A stretch of DNA of 64,000 nucleotides. Source: Callipepla californica brunnescens (Eukaryota > Chordata > Aves > Galliformes > Odontophoridae). The notes beneath the pieces were generated by a model that saw only the letters and a program-made list of their open reading frames with translations, was not told where the DNA came from and made no database searches. The stretch is taken from NCBI GenBank assembly GCA_023055505.1, contig JALIRH010000002.1, forward strand, positions 744,001 to 808,000. The letters run 5' to 3'. The first letter of the stretch is position 1. Every line of letters starts with the position of its first letter. This document shows positions 37,086-48,996 of the stretch, piece by piece. Made by a program: the position numbers and the translations under genes.

Positions 37086-38557
37086 GGCAATAAACAGTAG
37101 TCTTTCACAGATGGATAGAAGTCGGAGAAATACACAGAATAAAAGTCAACCAATAGGAGAAAAACAAAGGGAAAATAGTTGCTTCCTTTTACCCTCATTA
37201 CAAAATAAAAGCAGAAGGAGACACCCACTAATTATGAACAACAACCTGCTTATAAGACACAATAAACTTGATTGCCCTCTGCAAAGCAAAAGGTTTAATC
37301 TGATCTTTACCAGCATGTCCCCTGTGAATCTGACAAATCTCCAGGAGGATGAGCAGAGATGGCTATTTTGACATTGGTCTTGATTAACTCTGGAATTCAC
37401 CACCTGGTTATGCCATCCCTGGAGCAGTTTTGGAAAAGCCTGAAAAGTGTCAGGGAGTCATGAGAATAAGGAAATCATCCAGTGTTAAATGAATTGTATT
37501 AGACACAAAGGAAACAATACCTTGTACCACAAAGACCAATAAAATATCCTACTGATGGCTACTTCTAGAAACCACCTGCTGTGTTATTCCATAAGTGTCA
37601 GAAAAAGGGAGTTTTGACAACTTGTTCTTCTGTGTGCTCTGCTCCCTGCTGTGCAGGACTAGTCTCACCTCAGAGGAATACTGAAGTAGAAGCACAAGCT
37701 CTTACAAGACACATCCTATTTCCCAGAATGTCAGAAGCTGATCTTAAGAAATTCAGAGGAGAGATACAAAGAGGAATAGAGAGAAAATGATTTATTTAAG
37801 AGGAGAGATCGAAAAAGAGACATTGTGAGAAATGGCTTTTTTTTTGAAATAGACTGAGAATTCCAGGGTGACAATTTGTGGTATTGTAAATAGAGGTCTG
37901 ATTTCCGGGAAGCACTGGATGTGGAGAAAAGCAGACCCTCTAAAAGATGCTTGAAATAGAAGCAAACTGTCATTAAATAAAACATTTATGGAATTTCAAA
38001 AGGTATTTGAGAAATACAATGAAAAGAGGAGTGAGCACTGCAGCTAATAGAAAAAAAAATGATGAAGAAATGAAGGCTGACACAAAAATTTGAGAAAAAT
38101 GTTTTGTGTGAATAACCATTATCTAACTTCATCTAGTGTAAAATTGACTTTATTAGAGCTATATCAGCGTAGGTGTGTTGTGAGTCTGGCCTTCTGCTTC
38201 CGTGTAATAATTAAGACAATGGTATGAGCCCTGGAAAAGGGATTACAAAATGCAAAATACAAAAATGCACTGCCAAGGCTGTTTCCCTCTGCCTGCAGGC
38301 TCCGCTATTTCATCAGTGCAGCTGCTGCTTCTGTGGAAAGATAGGAGGAAGTAAAGGCAATCAAAGAGAGAAGAGACAGCTCCCATTTCCCATTACTCAT
38401 AAGATTGGAGGAGCAATAAAACAGGTGCTAAAGGGACTTTTCCCCAAGGTGCTATCCTGCTCCATGGGCTCCAGCATGGAGAACTCCCACACGCACATTA
38501 CACACCCTTGGGTTGATTTCATGCCTGGAACCTGTAAAACTGCTGCCATTCAAAAGG
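37086..38557. other. 5' flank of Ly6 gene 4, no gene seen
   Basis: A/T-rich, with short open frames only. No CR1 copy was recognised. Confidence 0.35.
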
Positions 38558-38564
38558 TATATAA
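38558..38564 (+). promoter_or_regulatory. TATA box of Ly6 gene 4
   Basis: TATATAA lies 55 nt upstream of the ATG. The flanking GGTATATAACCTGTCC is similar to the gene 1 box region (ATATATATCCTGTCC). Unlike genes 1-3 there is no CAAACA motif 16 nt upstream; the nearest match, GTAAAAC, is 24 nt upstream. Confidence 0.65.
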
Positions 38565-38612
38565 CCTGTCCTCCAAACACCTTCCCAGTTCAGCTGAGAG
38601 GATCTGGTGGAG

Positions 38613-41600
38613 ATGAAGACTACTCCTGTTATCTTGCTGGTTGCTGTCCTGTGTGTGGAGCAAGGTGAGCCTCTAATGCTGTAACCAACAAGAAGACAGA
38701 ATTTAGGGAGCTATCATCAGCTTTGCAGTATTGCAATGCCACAGCCATGCAACTGCCAGCTTCCAAATATACCTTGATTAACAATGAGCTGTCTATTTGC
38801 TTCAGAAATAAGATCCTGATAAAGTAATTCTTTCCAGCAGGCAGTACTGAGTGATATAGCCCTGTGCTGCACTGGATGCTGGATTATATTCATACAATGG
38901 TCTACAAGATATTTCTCAGCGATGCAAGTTGAAAGTGCCAGAAGATAGAAGAAAGTGCATTTTTTATTCATATTGGTTTTAAATATTTTACATTCTTTTC
39001 CATAGTGCTGCTTCCCTCATCGTACGGAGCCATGTGTTTTGTCACATGTTTTGTTCCCTAGGAAATGCAGCAGTGAGGTTTTTTATAGGTGAAATCAGAG
39101 TCATAGGTGCAAGAACTTTTCCATGCATATGCAATGTTAAAGGCGTATTTCTTCTGAAAGAAAGCCTGAAGTATTCTAAATGTGAGTCTTCCTTCTGAGA
39201 CTGAACCATGTGTATTGCTGCTTTGCTACTGGCACGTAGGAATAATGATCAGATTGCCAATATCTCCCCACGCCTGATGGTTTCCCAGAAACCATGATAC
39301 ATATCTAGCAGGGGTTGAGAAAGAGGCATTTAATTAATTCTTGCTCTCTGCTGTATCAAACCTTTACTCCCACGTTATTTTGGACAGATGGTTCTGCAGC
39401 ATGCCTGGAAGTTTTGGTTGGTTTTGGGGTGGAGAAAGGGGTAGCTGTAGAAAAAAAATGACTTTATGCCCAATCCTGAGTGATGTGAGATTCAAGACTC
39501 TGGCAGAACACATTTCATTGGCATATTTTATTGCTCTAGTGGGATGGTGATGTTCTATGTTGATATTAGCTTGCAAATGGATGTTAGGACAGCCTTTTAC
39601 ACAGCATCTTTCTGTAGACCAGTCTAGATCAGAGAAAGCTAGTAAACAACAAGCTAGCTAACACAAGACTTCTACACTCAAGATCAAAAGATCACAACTT
39701 TCCATACTAATAGAGAGACAAAGGCAATCTTGGACACAACCATTATTTCATTCTTCTTGTGTATCTGGGGTTCCATCCCATTCCTGTGTTAAATTTTGTT
39801 CAAAACCCTTGGTCTCACAGCCCAGCAAACATAGTCTGTTTTTTTCACGATCTCACCAGTATAGAACATTATGGCCAGAAGAAATCTTGAAAAGTCAAGA
39901 TTCTTTTCCCTGCTCCAATGCTAGGCCAGATCAGGCAGATGTTTGTCAGATGCACATTTGAAAGTTTACAGAAAAGAAGATAAAAAAGCCTGGAACTGCT
40001 CAGACACTACTTCCTTCAGTGAGCTAATCTAAATATCTAATGAGCACCTCTTTTCATGTAGCTCTCCTCTGTTTTCACCACAGGGAGTTTATTACCTTCT
40101 ATGCAGCTTCTTTTTTCTTCCTTGAAGTGGTTTACTGTGTCTTTCCTCAGTGCTATCTTGCTTTGATTAAGAAAGTTAAATGCTTCAAACATTTTCTGCA
40201 AGGCTGTATTTTCAAGATTTCTGACCACTTTTCTTCCCTCTCCCCTAGTCTTTGTCCAAGTGCTTTGAATATTTTTTGAAGTGCCACATACAGATTTGGA
40301 TGTCAGTGTCTCAGCTGAGGTCTCGACAGAGTGGAAAGGCCACTTTGCATACCTTCCACATGACATTGCTGCCTGTGTTCCTTTGAATGATGTTTGCTTT
40401 CATTGCTGTACTGTGACACTATTTGTTCCCACTGTTTACACTCCCATTCTTAATTGTAACATAACCTGCCTTTCATCCTACATTTATGGGGTCAATCTTT
40501 ATCTTAGTGCAACACACTTTTCTTTATTGAACCGCATACATTATTTTTTTCATTCTTTTGTTACATCCATGAATCAAAATCACCTAGAACTTTGCTTGCA
40601 GTACATTTGCAGATATTTTCCTCTTCCCTTCCCTTCCCTTCCCTTCCCTTCCCTTCCCTTCCCTTCCCTTCCCTTCCCTTCCCTTCCCTTCCCTTCCCTT
40701 CCCTTCCCTTCCCTTCCTTTCTTTCCTTATAGAATCATAAAATGGCTTGGATTAGAAGGGATTTCAAAGATTATCGAGTTCCAACCCCTTTGCTGGAGGA
40801 AGGGTTGCCAACTGGTAGATTAAACACTAGATCAGGTTTCACAGGGCCCCATCCAATCTGGCCTTGAATGTCTCCAGGGATGGGCCATCCACATATTTTG
40901 ATGCAGCCCAGGATACAGCTGGCCTTCTGGGCCACAAGCACACAGACATGGCTCATGTCCAGATTTTCATCCACCAAGACCCCAAGACTAGGGGGACTGC
41001 TCTCAAAGACTTCTTCTCCCAGTCTGTATGAATACCTGGAACTGCCCCAACACAAGTGCAACAGCTTGCACTTGGCTTTCTTGAACCTCATTATGTTTAT
41101 AAAAGCCCATCTTAAGATTTATTCAAGGTCCTTCTGGGTAGCATCCCTTCCTTCTGCTGTATCAACTTGTCCTAGTTTTATGATTTTTTTGTTATCAGTA
41201 TTCCACATCATAACACCATGTAGTACACTGGGAGTTAAAGATGCTCCAGTTCTGTAGACAGTCCATAGTTCTGGGTATACCTGTCTCAGAAGAGAAGAAG
41301 AAGTACATAACCCAGAGGACTGTTCTCTGTTCTGTTTCTGTTTTCCATTCAGAGGGAAAGATGTTCACATGTCACAAGACACCCCTTTTTCCCTTTCTGT
41401 TCATCTTAGCAGTGCATGCACTTCCTATCTGTCTTCCTTCAACACTAGAGTAAGGCCTTTAGGTTTTAGAAATTCTTTCATTTTATTAGCTTCAGTTCCA
41501 ATTATATTGTATTATATTGCGTTATCTTGCATTCTGATATTGTATTTAGTAAATTAACTTTCCCCCTCAGATTGTTGCTTCTGTTTTGTTTTAGGCCCAT

Positions 41601-44386
41601 CTCCCTATCTTTTCCCCTCTTTTCCTTTCCCCCTTTCCTGGGGCACGGGTCCTCCCACCTCATTAGTCACGGAACTGAGCGGAACCGGCTCATAAGCCAC
41701 TGACACAGCTGCACCACTCAGCCTGGTATCATCTGCAGACTTTCTAAGGGTGCACCCAATCCCATCATTTATGTCATAAAGATGTTAAAGAGCATCAGTC
41801 CCAAGACAGACTGCTGGAGAACAGCAGTCTGGACTTCCACCTGGCCACAGAGCCATTGACAACAACCTTCTGGCTGTGACTATCCACTGATAAGTCCACT
41901 CTTCAAACCTATATTTCTTAAATTTAGAGACAAGGATGTGGTATAGAACCATGTCAAAGGCTTTGCATGAGGCCCAATAAATTATTTCAGTTGCGTTTCC
42001 TTTGTCCACTGATGCCTTCACTCCATCATAGAACTTTCCTTGGTGAAGACATGCTGGCTGTCAAAGATCACATGTTCGTCCCCCATGTGCCCTAACATCT
42101 CTTCCAGGAGGATTTGTTTCACAAGCTTCCCAGACACAGAGATGAGACTCACTGGCCAATAGTTCCCCAGGTCCTCCCTCCTCCCTTATAAATAGGAATG
42201 ATATTTCCCTTTTTCCAGTCACTGAGGACTTCACCTAACAGCCACGCGATCCTCAAGAACTTCTAATTTAATAGTTTCTCTGAACTACACTGCCCTTGTA
42301 CTTCTTTGTAGCCAACTTCTTATCAGGCAAAACCACACTCACAGAAACGTCCTCTAGTTCCTTTCTGCCCTTTCTGTACTGATAGTGTCCCCACATTTAC
42401 CAGGTGCTTGGCAAGCGTTTTGTGTTGATTCACTTTCCAAAAATATCTGCATTTTTAAATAAACGAATCCCTTCTCCTACACACACAAATTTTGCTCTTG
42501 GTGATTTTGAAAGCTCACCACAACCAAGTCTCTGAATCAGTTAATCTGTTGAGCTAGGATCTGGTTTCTCATGCACACTGTGTTTCTGTTTTGTTTTTTT
42601 TTTTCCTCTCCTTTTATCACCACGTTCCATAGGCTTTCATTTTTACCTTACAGCCTTCTATATCTCTTGGCAGGCACAAACATCCTTGTCAGACAGGACA
42701 GCTCATTGTTATCTGTCTGTGCTGCTGGTCATCCTCTATATTTGTATTTCAGACATATACCACTAAATCAGCATTTCCCAATTAAACCATTCTTTTGGTT
42801 AAGACTTCCCATTTGCTGTCTATCTTATGGTAGTATGCAGAATTTAAACACAGAATCTAACAGCTCTCCCCAGGCTCCCTACGACTGAGGTTAGGCCAGC
42901 TCAGTTAGTGGTGTCTGACCTCAAGAAAAGATACGTGACAGCACCCTCCAAGACAGTTAAAGAGAAGTAGAACACTAGGCAATGTTTGTCTCCTCAAAAT
43001 ACTTCAGGACTCAGGTATCCTCAAGTTTTCCAGTGCAAAATCTTTGGGAGAAGCAAATGAGCAGTCATTGACAATCCACCTGAAGAAGCTCTCAGGACAC
43101 AGAAGCTATTGCTCTGCAATAATCTCCATCACAAAAGTCCCCCAAATCCTCAAATTCCACTCACATCTACTGCCGCCAGAGATTGCAAGCAGATCGATAA
43201 TACTTCTCAGTCTGAGACATATGAGACAGAGAGGGATTTAACATTGCTGCCACGGGTCAAGGGATAAAGTAAGTCACTGGTCATTCACACACAAGATTTT
43301 GTCAGGATATAACTAGGAAAAATGTAGATACTTCAATTGCAGGCACTGGAGTTCCTAAACTACAAAATGTGCTCCTTTTCCCCCACAGTTTATCCGTTTA
43401 TGTGCTATGTGTGCCAAGAACAGGAGTCCAACAAGGACTGTTTAACCATTTCCATGTGTACAAAGGAAGACAAATATTGTGTGACTGTCCGTGACAATGT
43501 TGGAACAAGTAAGTTACTGAACAGCTCTTTATTTGTGCTGTAGGAACAGGAGTCCTATGAATTCATGCTAGTCACAGCCTCATACGGAAACAATAGCCCC
43601 AATCACCAATTGTTAGGAAACCCTGCTGCTCTCTGTTGCAAACACTGCACTGTCGCTTGATACTGTTACCAAGAGTTGGTGAAATGCTGACACCATGTAC
43701 AGCAACAGCAGTTAAACCTTATTCTGGTTAAAATGTCTTATTTATTGTCTATCTTAGAGTGATACACAAAAGTTCAATAGAGTATATGACTACCCTCCCC
43801 AGACTTTTCAAGGTCAGACTGGACCAGGCTTTGATCTGGCTGTAGGTGTCCCTGCTTATTGCAGGGGAGTTGGACCAGATGACATTAAAAATTCCTTCCA
43901 ACTCAGATGACTGTATGATTCTATGCTAATTTAACTTTAGAGACAGATATAACTTGGAGCCCAGAGAAGACCAGCACCATATAGCAGCAGTATTGATATG
44001 GCCAGACTGCTGCTAGTCCTGAGAGGACATATTTGCCTTGGGGACTACTCCCTGCCCTCTTATTTTGTTTTATTTTATTTTAAATAATGATCACCAGTGC
44101 AGATTTAGCTAGGAAAACATTATATCATTAATTCTTGTATTTTATTATTATTATTTTTTTCTTCTCTTCCACATTAGACCCTGACAAGCCTAAGTATATC
44201 ATCTCTAAGATGTGTTCTCCAAACTGTCCAGCAACAAGTCAGCAACAAAACCAAGCCCACCGGAATGTTTCATGCTGTGAGAAACCATTGTGCAATGTGA
44301 ATGGAGGCAGCAGCAAGCAAGGCAGCTATGGAGTGTTCTTGGGTGTCCTAGCTAGTATCACTTACGTTTTTGCCTGTGGACGGTGA
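38613..44386 (+). CDS. Ly6/uPAR-domain gene 4, divergent GPI-anchored member
   Basis: Coding exons 38613-38664, 43389-43508 and 44178-44386 (52, 120 and 209 nt), phase-1 GT-AG introns, 126 residues. The signal peptide is about residues 1-20 ([14 protein letters not shown] start). The mature part opens FMCYVC, with ten cysteines at 23, 26, 35, 41, 48, 70, 74, 90, 91 and 96 and LCN. A GGSS segment (100-103) and hydrophobic tail (about 107-122) predict GPI anchoring. It is the most divergent of the array: residue 33 is K instead of W, the third loop is polar ([10 protein letters not shown]), and the sequon following LCN is lost while NVS appears at 87-89. Intron 1 (about 4.7 kb) holds a CR1 with a nested LTR. 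Its function cannot be inferred beyond family membership. Confidence 0.83.
40616..40728 (+). repeat. (CCCTT)n homopyrimidine repeat
   Basis: 113 bp with no purine on the + strand, mostly perfect CCCTT pentamers. It directly abuts the 3' end of the CR1 at 40730. The open frame through it (repeated PFPSL) is an artefact of the repeat. Confidence 0.95.
40730..42260 (-). mobile_element. Long CR1 copy on - strand, split by an LTR
   Basis: The two CR1 parts are 40730-41167 and 41706 to about 42260. Read on the - strand, the outer part encodes reverse-transcriptase sequence (a [18 protein letters not shown] region at about 41830-42021). The inner part encodes the ORF2 C-terminus ([27 protein letters not shown]) and then the 3' end at 40730. 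Stops and changes show it is not active. Confidence 0.92.
41168..41705. mobile_element. Solo LTR (538 bp) inserted in CR1
   Basis: It begins TGTCCTAGTTTT and ends GACA, with the usual TG...CA ends. It is flanked by CAACT (41163-41167) and CAGCT (41706-41710), a 5-bp target-site duplication with one mismatch. Removing it brings the two CR1 parts back into a continuous ORF2 frame. The start resembles LTRs of avian ERVL-type elements, from memory only. No internal retroviral genes are present. It lies in intron 1 of gene 4. Confidence 0.8.
43800..43926 (+). mobile_element. CR1 3'-end fragment in intron 2 of gene 4
   Basis: 'GCAGGGGAGTTGGACCAGAT' and 'TTCCTTCCAACTCAGATGAC' end in GTATGATTCTATG. 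Confidence 0.85.
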
Positions 44387-44433
44387 TGGGTGATGGGTTA
44401 GGAAAAGCTCCCTGTGTTGGCATTATTGTCTGA

Positions 44434-44439
44434 AATAAA
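44434..44439 (+). terminator. Polyadenylation signal AATAAA, Ly6 gene 4
   Basis: A canonical hexamer only 48 nt after the stop codon, giving a very short 3'UTR; a GTGTCTTGC stretch follows. Confidence 0.75.
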
Positions 44440-45562
44440 AGTGTCTTGCACTGGGATAATTACTGCTCTCAAGAGCTCATGACTTGCAGATGAGCTTTGC
44501 CTGGGATTTTCGAGAATCTCAGTAAGTTAGATGCTGAACTCCCATTGATTTCCTAAGTCTACTTGAATCTGAAGTGTCTTCAGACAGTCACGTCATCTAA
44601 GAAAACACGTAAAAGACCCTTTTGACATGTTCAGGCTTCAAATCATTACAGCTTTGAAGAGATTCTTGAAGACATATTTCTCTCGCTTTGAGTTTCTGAA
44701 CGCTGTGTGGAATCGCAATCCACCCTGCCAGAAACACAGGTAATAGTTCTATAGCTATGTCAGCTCAGTGGAGAAGCTCAGTATCTTTTTCTGGTCACAG
44801 CAAGTTGGTTATCACAAATCAGTTCATAAACAAGAAATAAGAAGTAAAGTTTATTTCTGGCAGTATTTTGGAAATTTCTCCAGCCTCAATAGGCAGCAAT
44901 TTCTGGCTCCCATGGCTCTTTGCACTTGGAAGGATATGATGAGCACTCTTCATCTCTCAGCTCTGATGTGTCAACTGAATTTGAAGAAAAGGCAAAGAGG
45001 AACAGATGTGACCTACAGAGGAAATGCAATGTCTGGTAGTGGGGAAATGGGAGGGAGAAGGAATGGGTTTGGTATACTGTCTTCTCACAGATCTGGTCCA
45101 GCTGGACAAGAAAATGTCTCCATATCTATTTCCCCCTTTTTTTTTTTTTTTTTTTTTCAGGGCCAACCCAACCCAACTGTTTTGCTATCACCAAACCCAG
45201 TCATTCAGAGACTGTGAGATAGTTTAAAGAAAACCATGGCATAGAAATGATTGATTGTGCTGGGATTTGTTGGGTTTTACATTCCAGACTCTCTGCTCCC
45301 TCCTCTCCCAGCAAGAGCTGCAGCTGAAGGGAGGCAGAAAAGCTCTGTATGAAGCCTGGAGATGTCTACAGAGAAGAGGAGCAGGCAGCTTAAGACTAAC
45401 ATAAATAGCCCAGAGCTTCCTGGTCATAACCCCCGCTGCAAGCTCACTTCTCTGGAACAAAAATAAAAAAAGGGAAAAGTTGGCAGCAACACTTGCTCAG
45501 CTGTGTTCTGACACCAGAACTCATACTAACAATTCGAGGCCTTTGTTTTGTGGGTGTTCCTT

Positions 45563-45603
<41 letters not shown>

Positions 45604-45939
45604 TGAGATGCTTCATTTGGTGGCTAAATGAGATCTTTGATTTGTCTAAAGCATTGTCTTGAAGTCAGCATATTTTTGGCTGCAAATTTGGAAGGATGCT
45701 GTATGGGAACTGTTGAATCACAGCCTGAACCACTGATTGATCACCTGAGGCGAGCACTGAGTCAGCTGCAGGGGCACAAGTGAGTGTGATTGGAAGGGGT
45801 GGAGTTTGACTCCACTTCTCCCAAGACCCCATTTAAGGGAGGAAGTAGATGAGGCCTTTACAGTTCTGTATTTATTGAGGAGGAAATGGGGTAATAAGTA
45901 GGACTGCAAAAGTGGACTTCAGGAGAACCAACTTTGATT
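44440..45939. other. Intergenic, no gene seen; two poly-T runs
   Basis: Poly-T at 45137-45157 and a 42-nt run at 45561-45602 with a single C. These could be reversed retroposon tails, but no retroposon body was recognised beside them. Confidence 0.45.
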
Positions 45940-46892
45940 TCTCCAGGGATCTCCTTGAATGAATCCTATGAGAAAAGGCCCTAGAAGGAAGAGATCCAAG
46001 ATTAGTATTCAAGGATCACATCCCCTAGGCTAAAGTATGATGCATCTCCATGGGCAAGAAATCGAGGTCTTGGCAATCAGGAGAGGTGCCTAAAGACTGG
46101 AAGAAAACAAATATCACTCCAGTCTTCAACAAGGGCAAGGAAGATCCAGGGAACTACAGGCAAGTCAACTTCACCTCAGTCCCTGGGAAAGTAGTGAGAC
46201 AGCTTATCCAGGAGGCTATCTCTAAGAACGTGGAAGACAAGAAGGATTCACCAAAGGGATATGCTACACTAACCTACTGCCTTCTGCCTTTTGTGATGGG
46301 ACAACAGGCAGGATGAGGGGAGAGCAGTGGATATTGTCTACTGGGACTTAAGCAATACTTTCTACAGTTTCTCATTATACCCTCATAGTCAAGCTGAGGA
46401 AGTGTGGGCTCAATGAGTGGATGCTGAGATGAATTAAGCGTGGCAGGTCTCAGAGGGTTGTGCTCAGTGGCATAGAGTCTTTTTGAGGCCCGTAGCTAGC
46501 AGTATCCCCAGGGGTCTGGTTCCAGCATTGTTTAAGTCATTTATCAATGATTACAGTGAAGCTTCCAATGCAAGTTTGCTGGTACAAAACTGGGAGGAGT
46601 GGCTGATGCTCCAGAGTGCTGTGCTGCTATTTGAAAGGATTTTGACAGGTGGAGAGATGGGGAGAAAGGAACCTCTTGTAACTCAGCAAAAGCAAGTGTA
46701 AGGCCCTGCACCTGGTGAGGAATAACCCTATGCACCAATACAGGCTGATATGACGGAAAAATAACTCTTCAGAAGAGGACCTGGGAAACCTGCTGGACAA
46801 AAAGTTGGCCATGAGTTCCCAGCCAGGGAGGCTGGACTAGATGACCTCCAGAGGTCTGTTCGAACCACAATAATTCTGTGATTCTATGATTT
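45940..46892 (+). mobile_element. Degenerate CR1 with reverse-transcriptase remnants
   Basis: Frames at 46050-46316 and 46333-46560 carry CR1 ORF2 reverse-transcriptase features (DPGNYR, TSVPGK, a D.S..F..FSH-like segment, RSQRVVLSG). These are followed by the KF/TKLGG-like region, CCTGCACCTGG, and a 3' end with GATGACCTCCAGAGGTCTG and TTCTATGAT. Internal deletions, stops and a frameshift make it non-functional. Confidence 0.9.
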
Positions 46893-47021
46893 TTGCGCTA
46901 CCAGAGTACAAAGCAACTGGTTTCTTTCCAGTACATAAAAGGTGGGAGGAGGGAGATAGACTTTTTATATACTCTGAAATTACTGAAACTCTTCAAGAGA
47001 AATAAAGAGGAAAGGGGACAC

Positions 47022-47185
47022 TTAGAATCATAGCATTGTTTGAGTTGGAAAGGAGTTTTAAAGGTCATCTAGTCCAACTCCCCTGCAACAAACAGGGACA
47101 TTGACAGCTAGATCAGGTTGCTCTTAGCCCCTCAGAATGACCTTGAATGTCTCCAAGGATGGGGCATCCACCACATCTCTATCTT
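47022..47185 (-). mobile_element. CR1 3'-end fragment
   Basis: 'CTTAGAATCATAGCATTGTT', 'GGTCATCTAGTCCAACTCCC' and 'GTCTCCAAGGATGGGGCATC', the reversed CR1 3' region. Confidence 0.9.
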
Positions 47186-48934
47186 TCTTGCTTGGGTGTG
47201 AGCCATGGGTTATATGTTGTCTGGGTAAGGTCCCAGATCATCACCAGACAGGTAACTGCCTTTCCTGGGCCGGAGAAAGGTGCAGGTCAAAGGTACGGGT
47301 TCCTATGGTGCAGGAATTTGGGCTCAGACAGACAAATTACCTCTTCTTCCAGGGAAAAAAATCATATTTGCCTTTTCCAGAAGCTACAGTGCATGGTCAT
47401 ATACAGGATCATGTTACTGGTGATCTCTGGGATTAACTGCATTTGTTGGCAGCAGACATCCAGATGATGCTTAGGGATGCTTCTTTAGCATAAGGATCTG
47501 TTCTGGAAAATGATGCTTAGAGGTGCTCCTGTTTCACAATCTCACAATTTTGAATTCCACACCCAGTACTGGGTGATGTGCTTTGCATCCAGCCTGCAGT
47601 AGATACAGAGTAAAAGGGAATGCAACTGGAGACAGCAACCACATCTAGTACATGTTAGTTAATGTGCCAACTAACACATCAAAACATTTAAATGAAGCAG
47701 GCCACAACAAGAAGAGGTGGCTTTTTCCATATGCACATCAGTAAGGAGTATTAACCAAACTAAGTGGTGACTAGGCATAGTGGAAAAGAAATCTTGGGCA
47801 TCACAGCTACCAAGCTTGTTTCACCTGCTTCTGTTTCTTCAGGATGCCAATCAGGGGATTTCCCTAATGCAGTGTGCATTGTTATAAAAGGGATGGGGAA
47901 ACTCTAGGGAAATACGGAGTAGTCAGCCCAGGCCTCAGTCTTGGAAGGAAAACAGAAGTAAAATGTCACACAACTTGTAATGGTGTAGGGGCTATCACGG
48001 AGATGGGAATGAATAGCAACGATTTTGTGACAGATGGGTGTTATTCCCACCTGTGACAAAGTGGCAAAATCTGTAGATAACGTACTTAGTGGTACTTATC
48101 ACGTATTTTAGTGTTCACACAGCTTTTGTCACCATAGCACATAACAGCCTCATAAGGAAGCTAGTTCACGAGCAAGTAACTGTCAGTGGCGTGATGTCAA
48201 ACCAGGAGGATGTATTAAACAAGATCCTCTGCAGCTTGCCATGGTTCTGGTACGACGCAATATTTTAATACAGGTTTGAAAGATGGACTAGAGAATAAAT
48301 AGATTGAGCTTGCAGGTGACACACTGGGAGAATGTGAGAAAGAGAATGAAATCTGCACAGGACAAACACAGAGCTCTACTAATACTGTGGACATATCATT
48401 TGCGTAAATATAGGATGAGGAAATGCCCCTTCCAACAATTTGGCAGAAAAAAGAAGTTGCAGAGGGTGTTAGATCATGCATTTAACATCTGTCATATTTG
48501 AGGGGGAAACGGAACAAAAAAGATGCCTTGCTGGAACTCTATAACTATTGAGAAGTTGCACACTTCACACTGGGAAGTGTAAACTGGAGTTTGATGGGAT
48601 GAGATCCTTCCAATCTGTTCCTCAGTGGGAAAGCTTGAGCTGCTGCATTCTCTCCACTTTTTGTTTAAGGGTTGGTTCACATGGCCACAAAGCAGCTTTT
48701 AGATAGGATCAGAAATGTTCCTAGCATCTCAGGGATGAAGAGCTGCATTTGACTGCTGGGAGAACTGCCTCCAGCATCAGCAGCTAGAGCATCATAATCC
48801 AGATGCATGACAGAAATCCCATTAGCATCTCATTAGCATCTTTGTTGGGGAAGGAGAATGAACTTGAAAACCTCTCCTGGTTCCCTCCATCTCCCTTCTC
48901 TCCCTTCTATTGTTCATTCCCACATAGCTGTTGA
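47186..48934. other. Intergenic, no gene seen
   Basis: Parts near 48200-48330 faintly resemble an old LINE ORF2 segment but too weakly to call. Otherwise nothing is recognised. Confidence 0.35.
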
Positions 48935-48996
48935 GGGTTCTGGCTCCCCTCCTCCTGGAGGTCTTTTCCAACCTTGGTGATTCTATGATTCTATGA
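48935..48996 (+). mobile_element. CR1 3'-terminal fragment
   Basis: 'GGAGGTCTTTTCCAACCTTG' followed by GTGATTCTATGATTCTATGA. Confidence 0.85.

Noticed and set aside
40281..40823. 180-codon open frame
   Set aside because: Its second half is the CCCTT repeat and reversed CR1; the first half has no domain.
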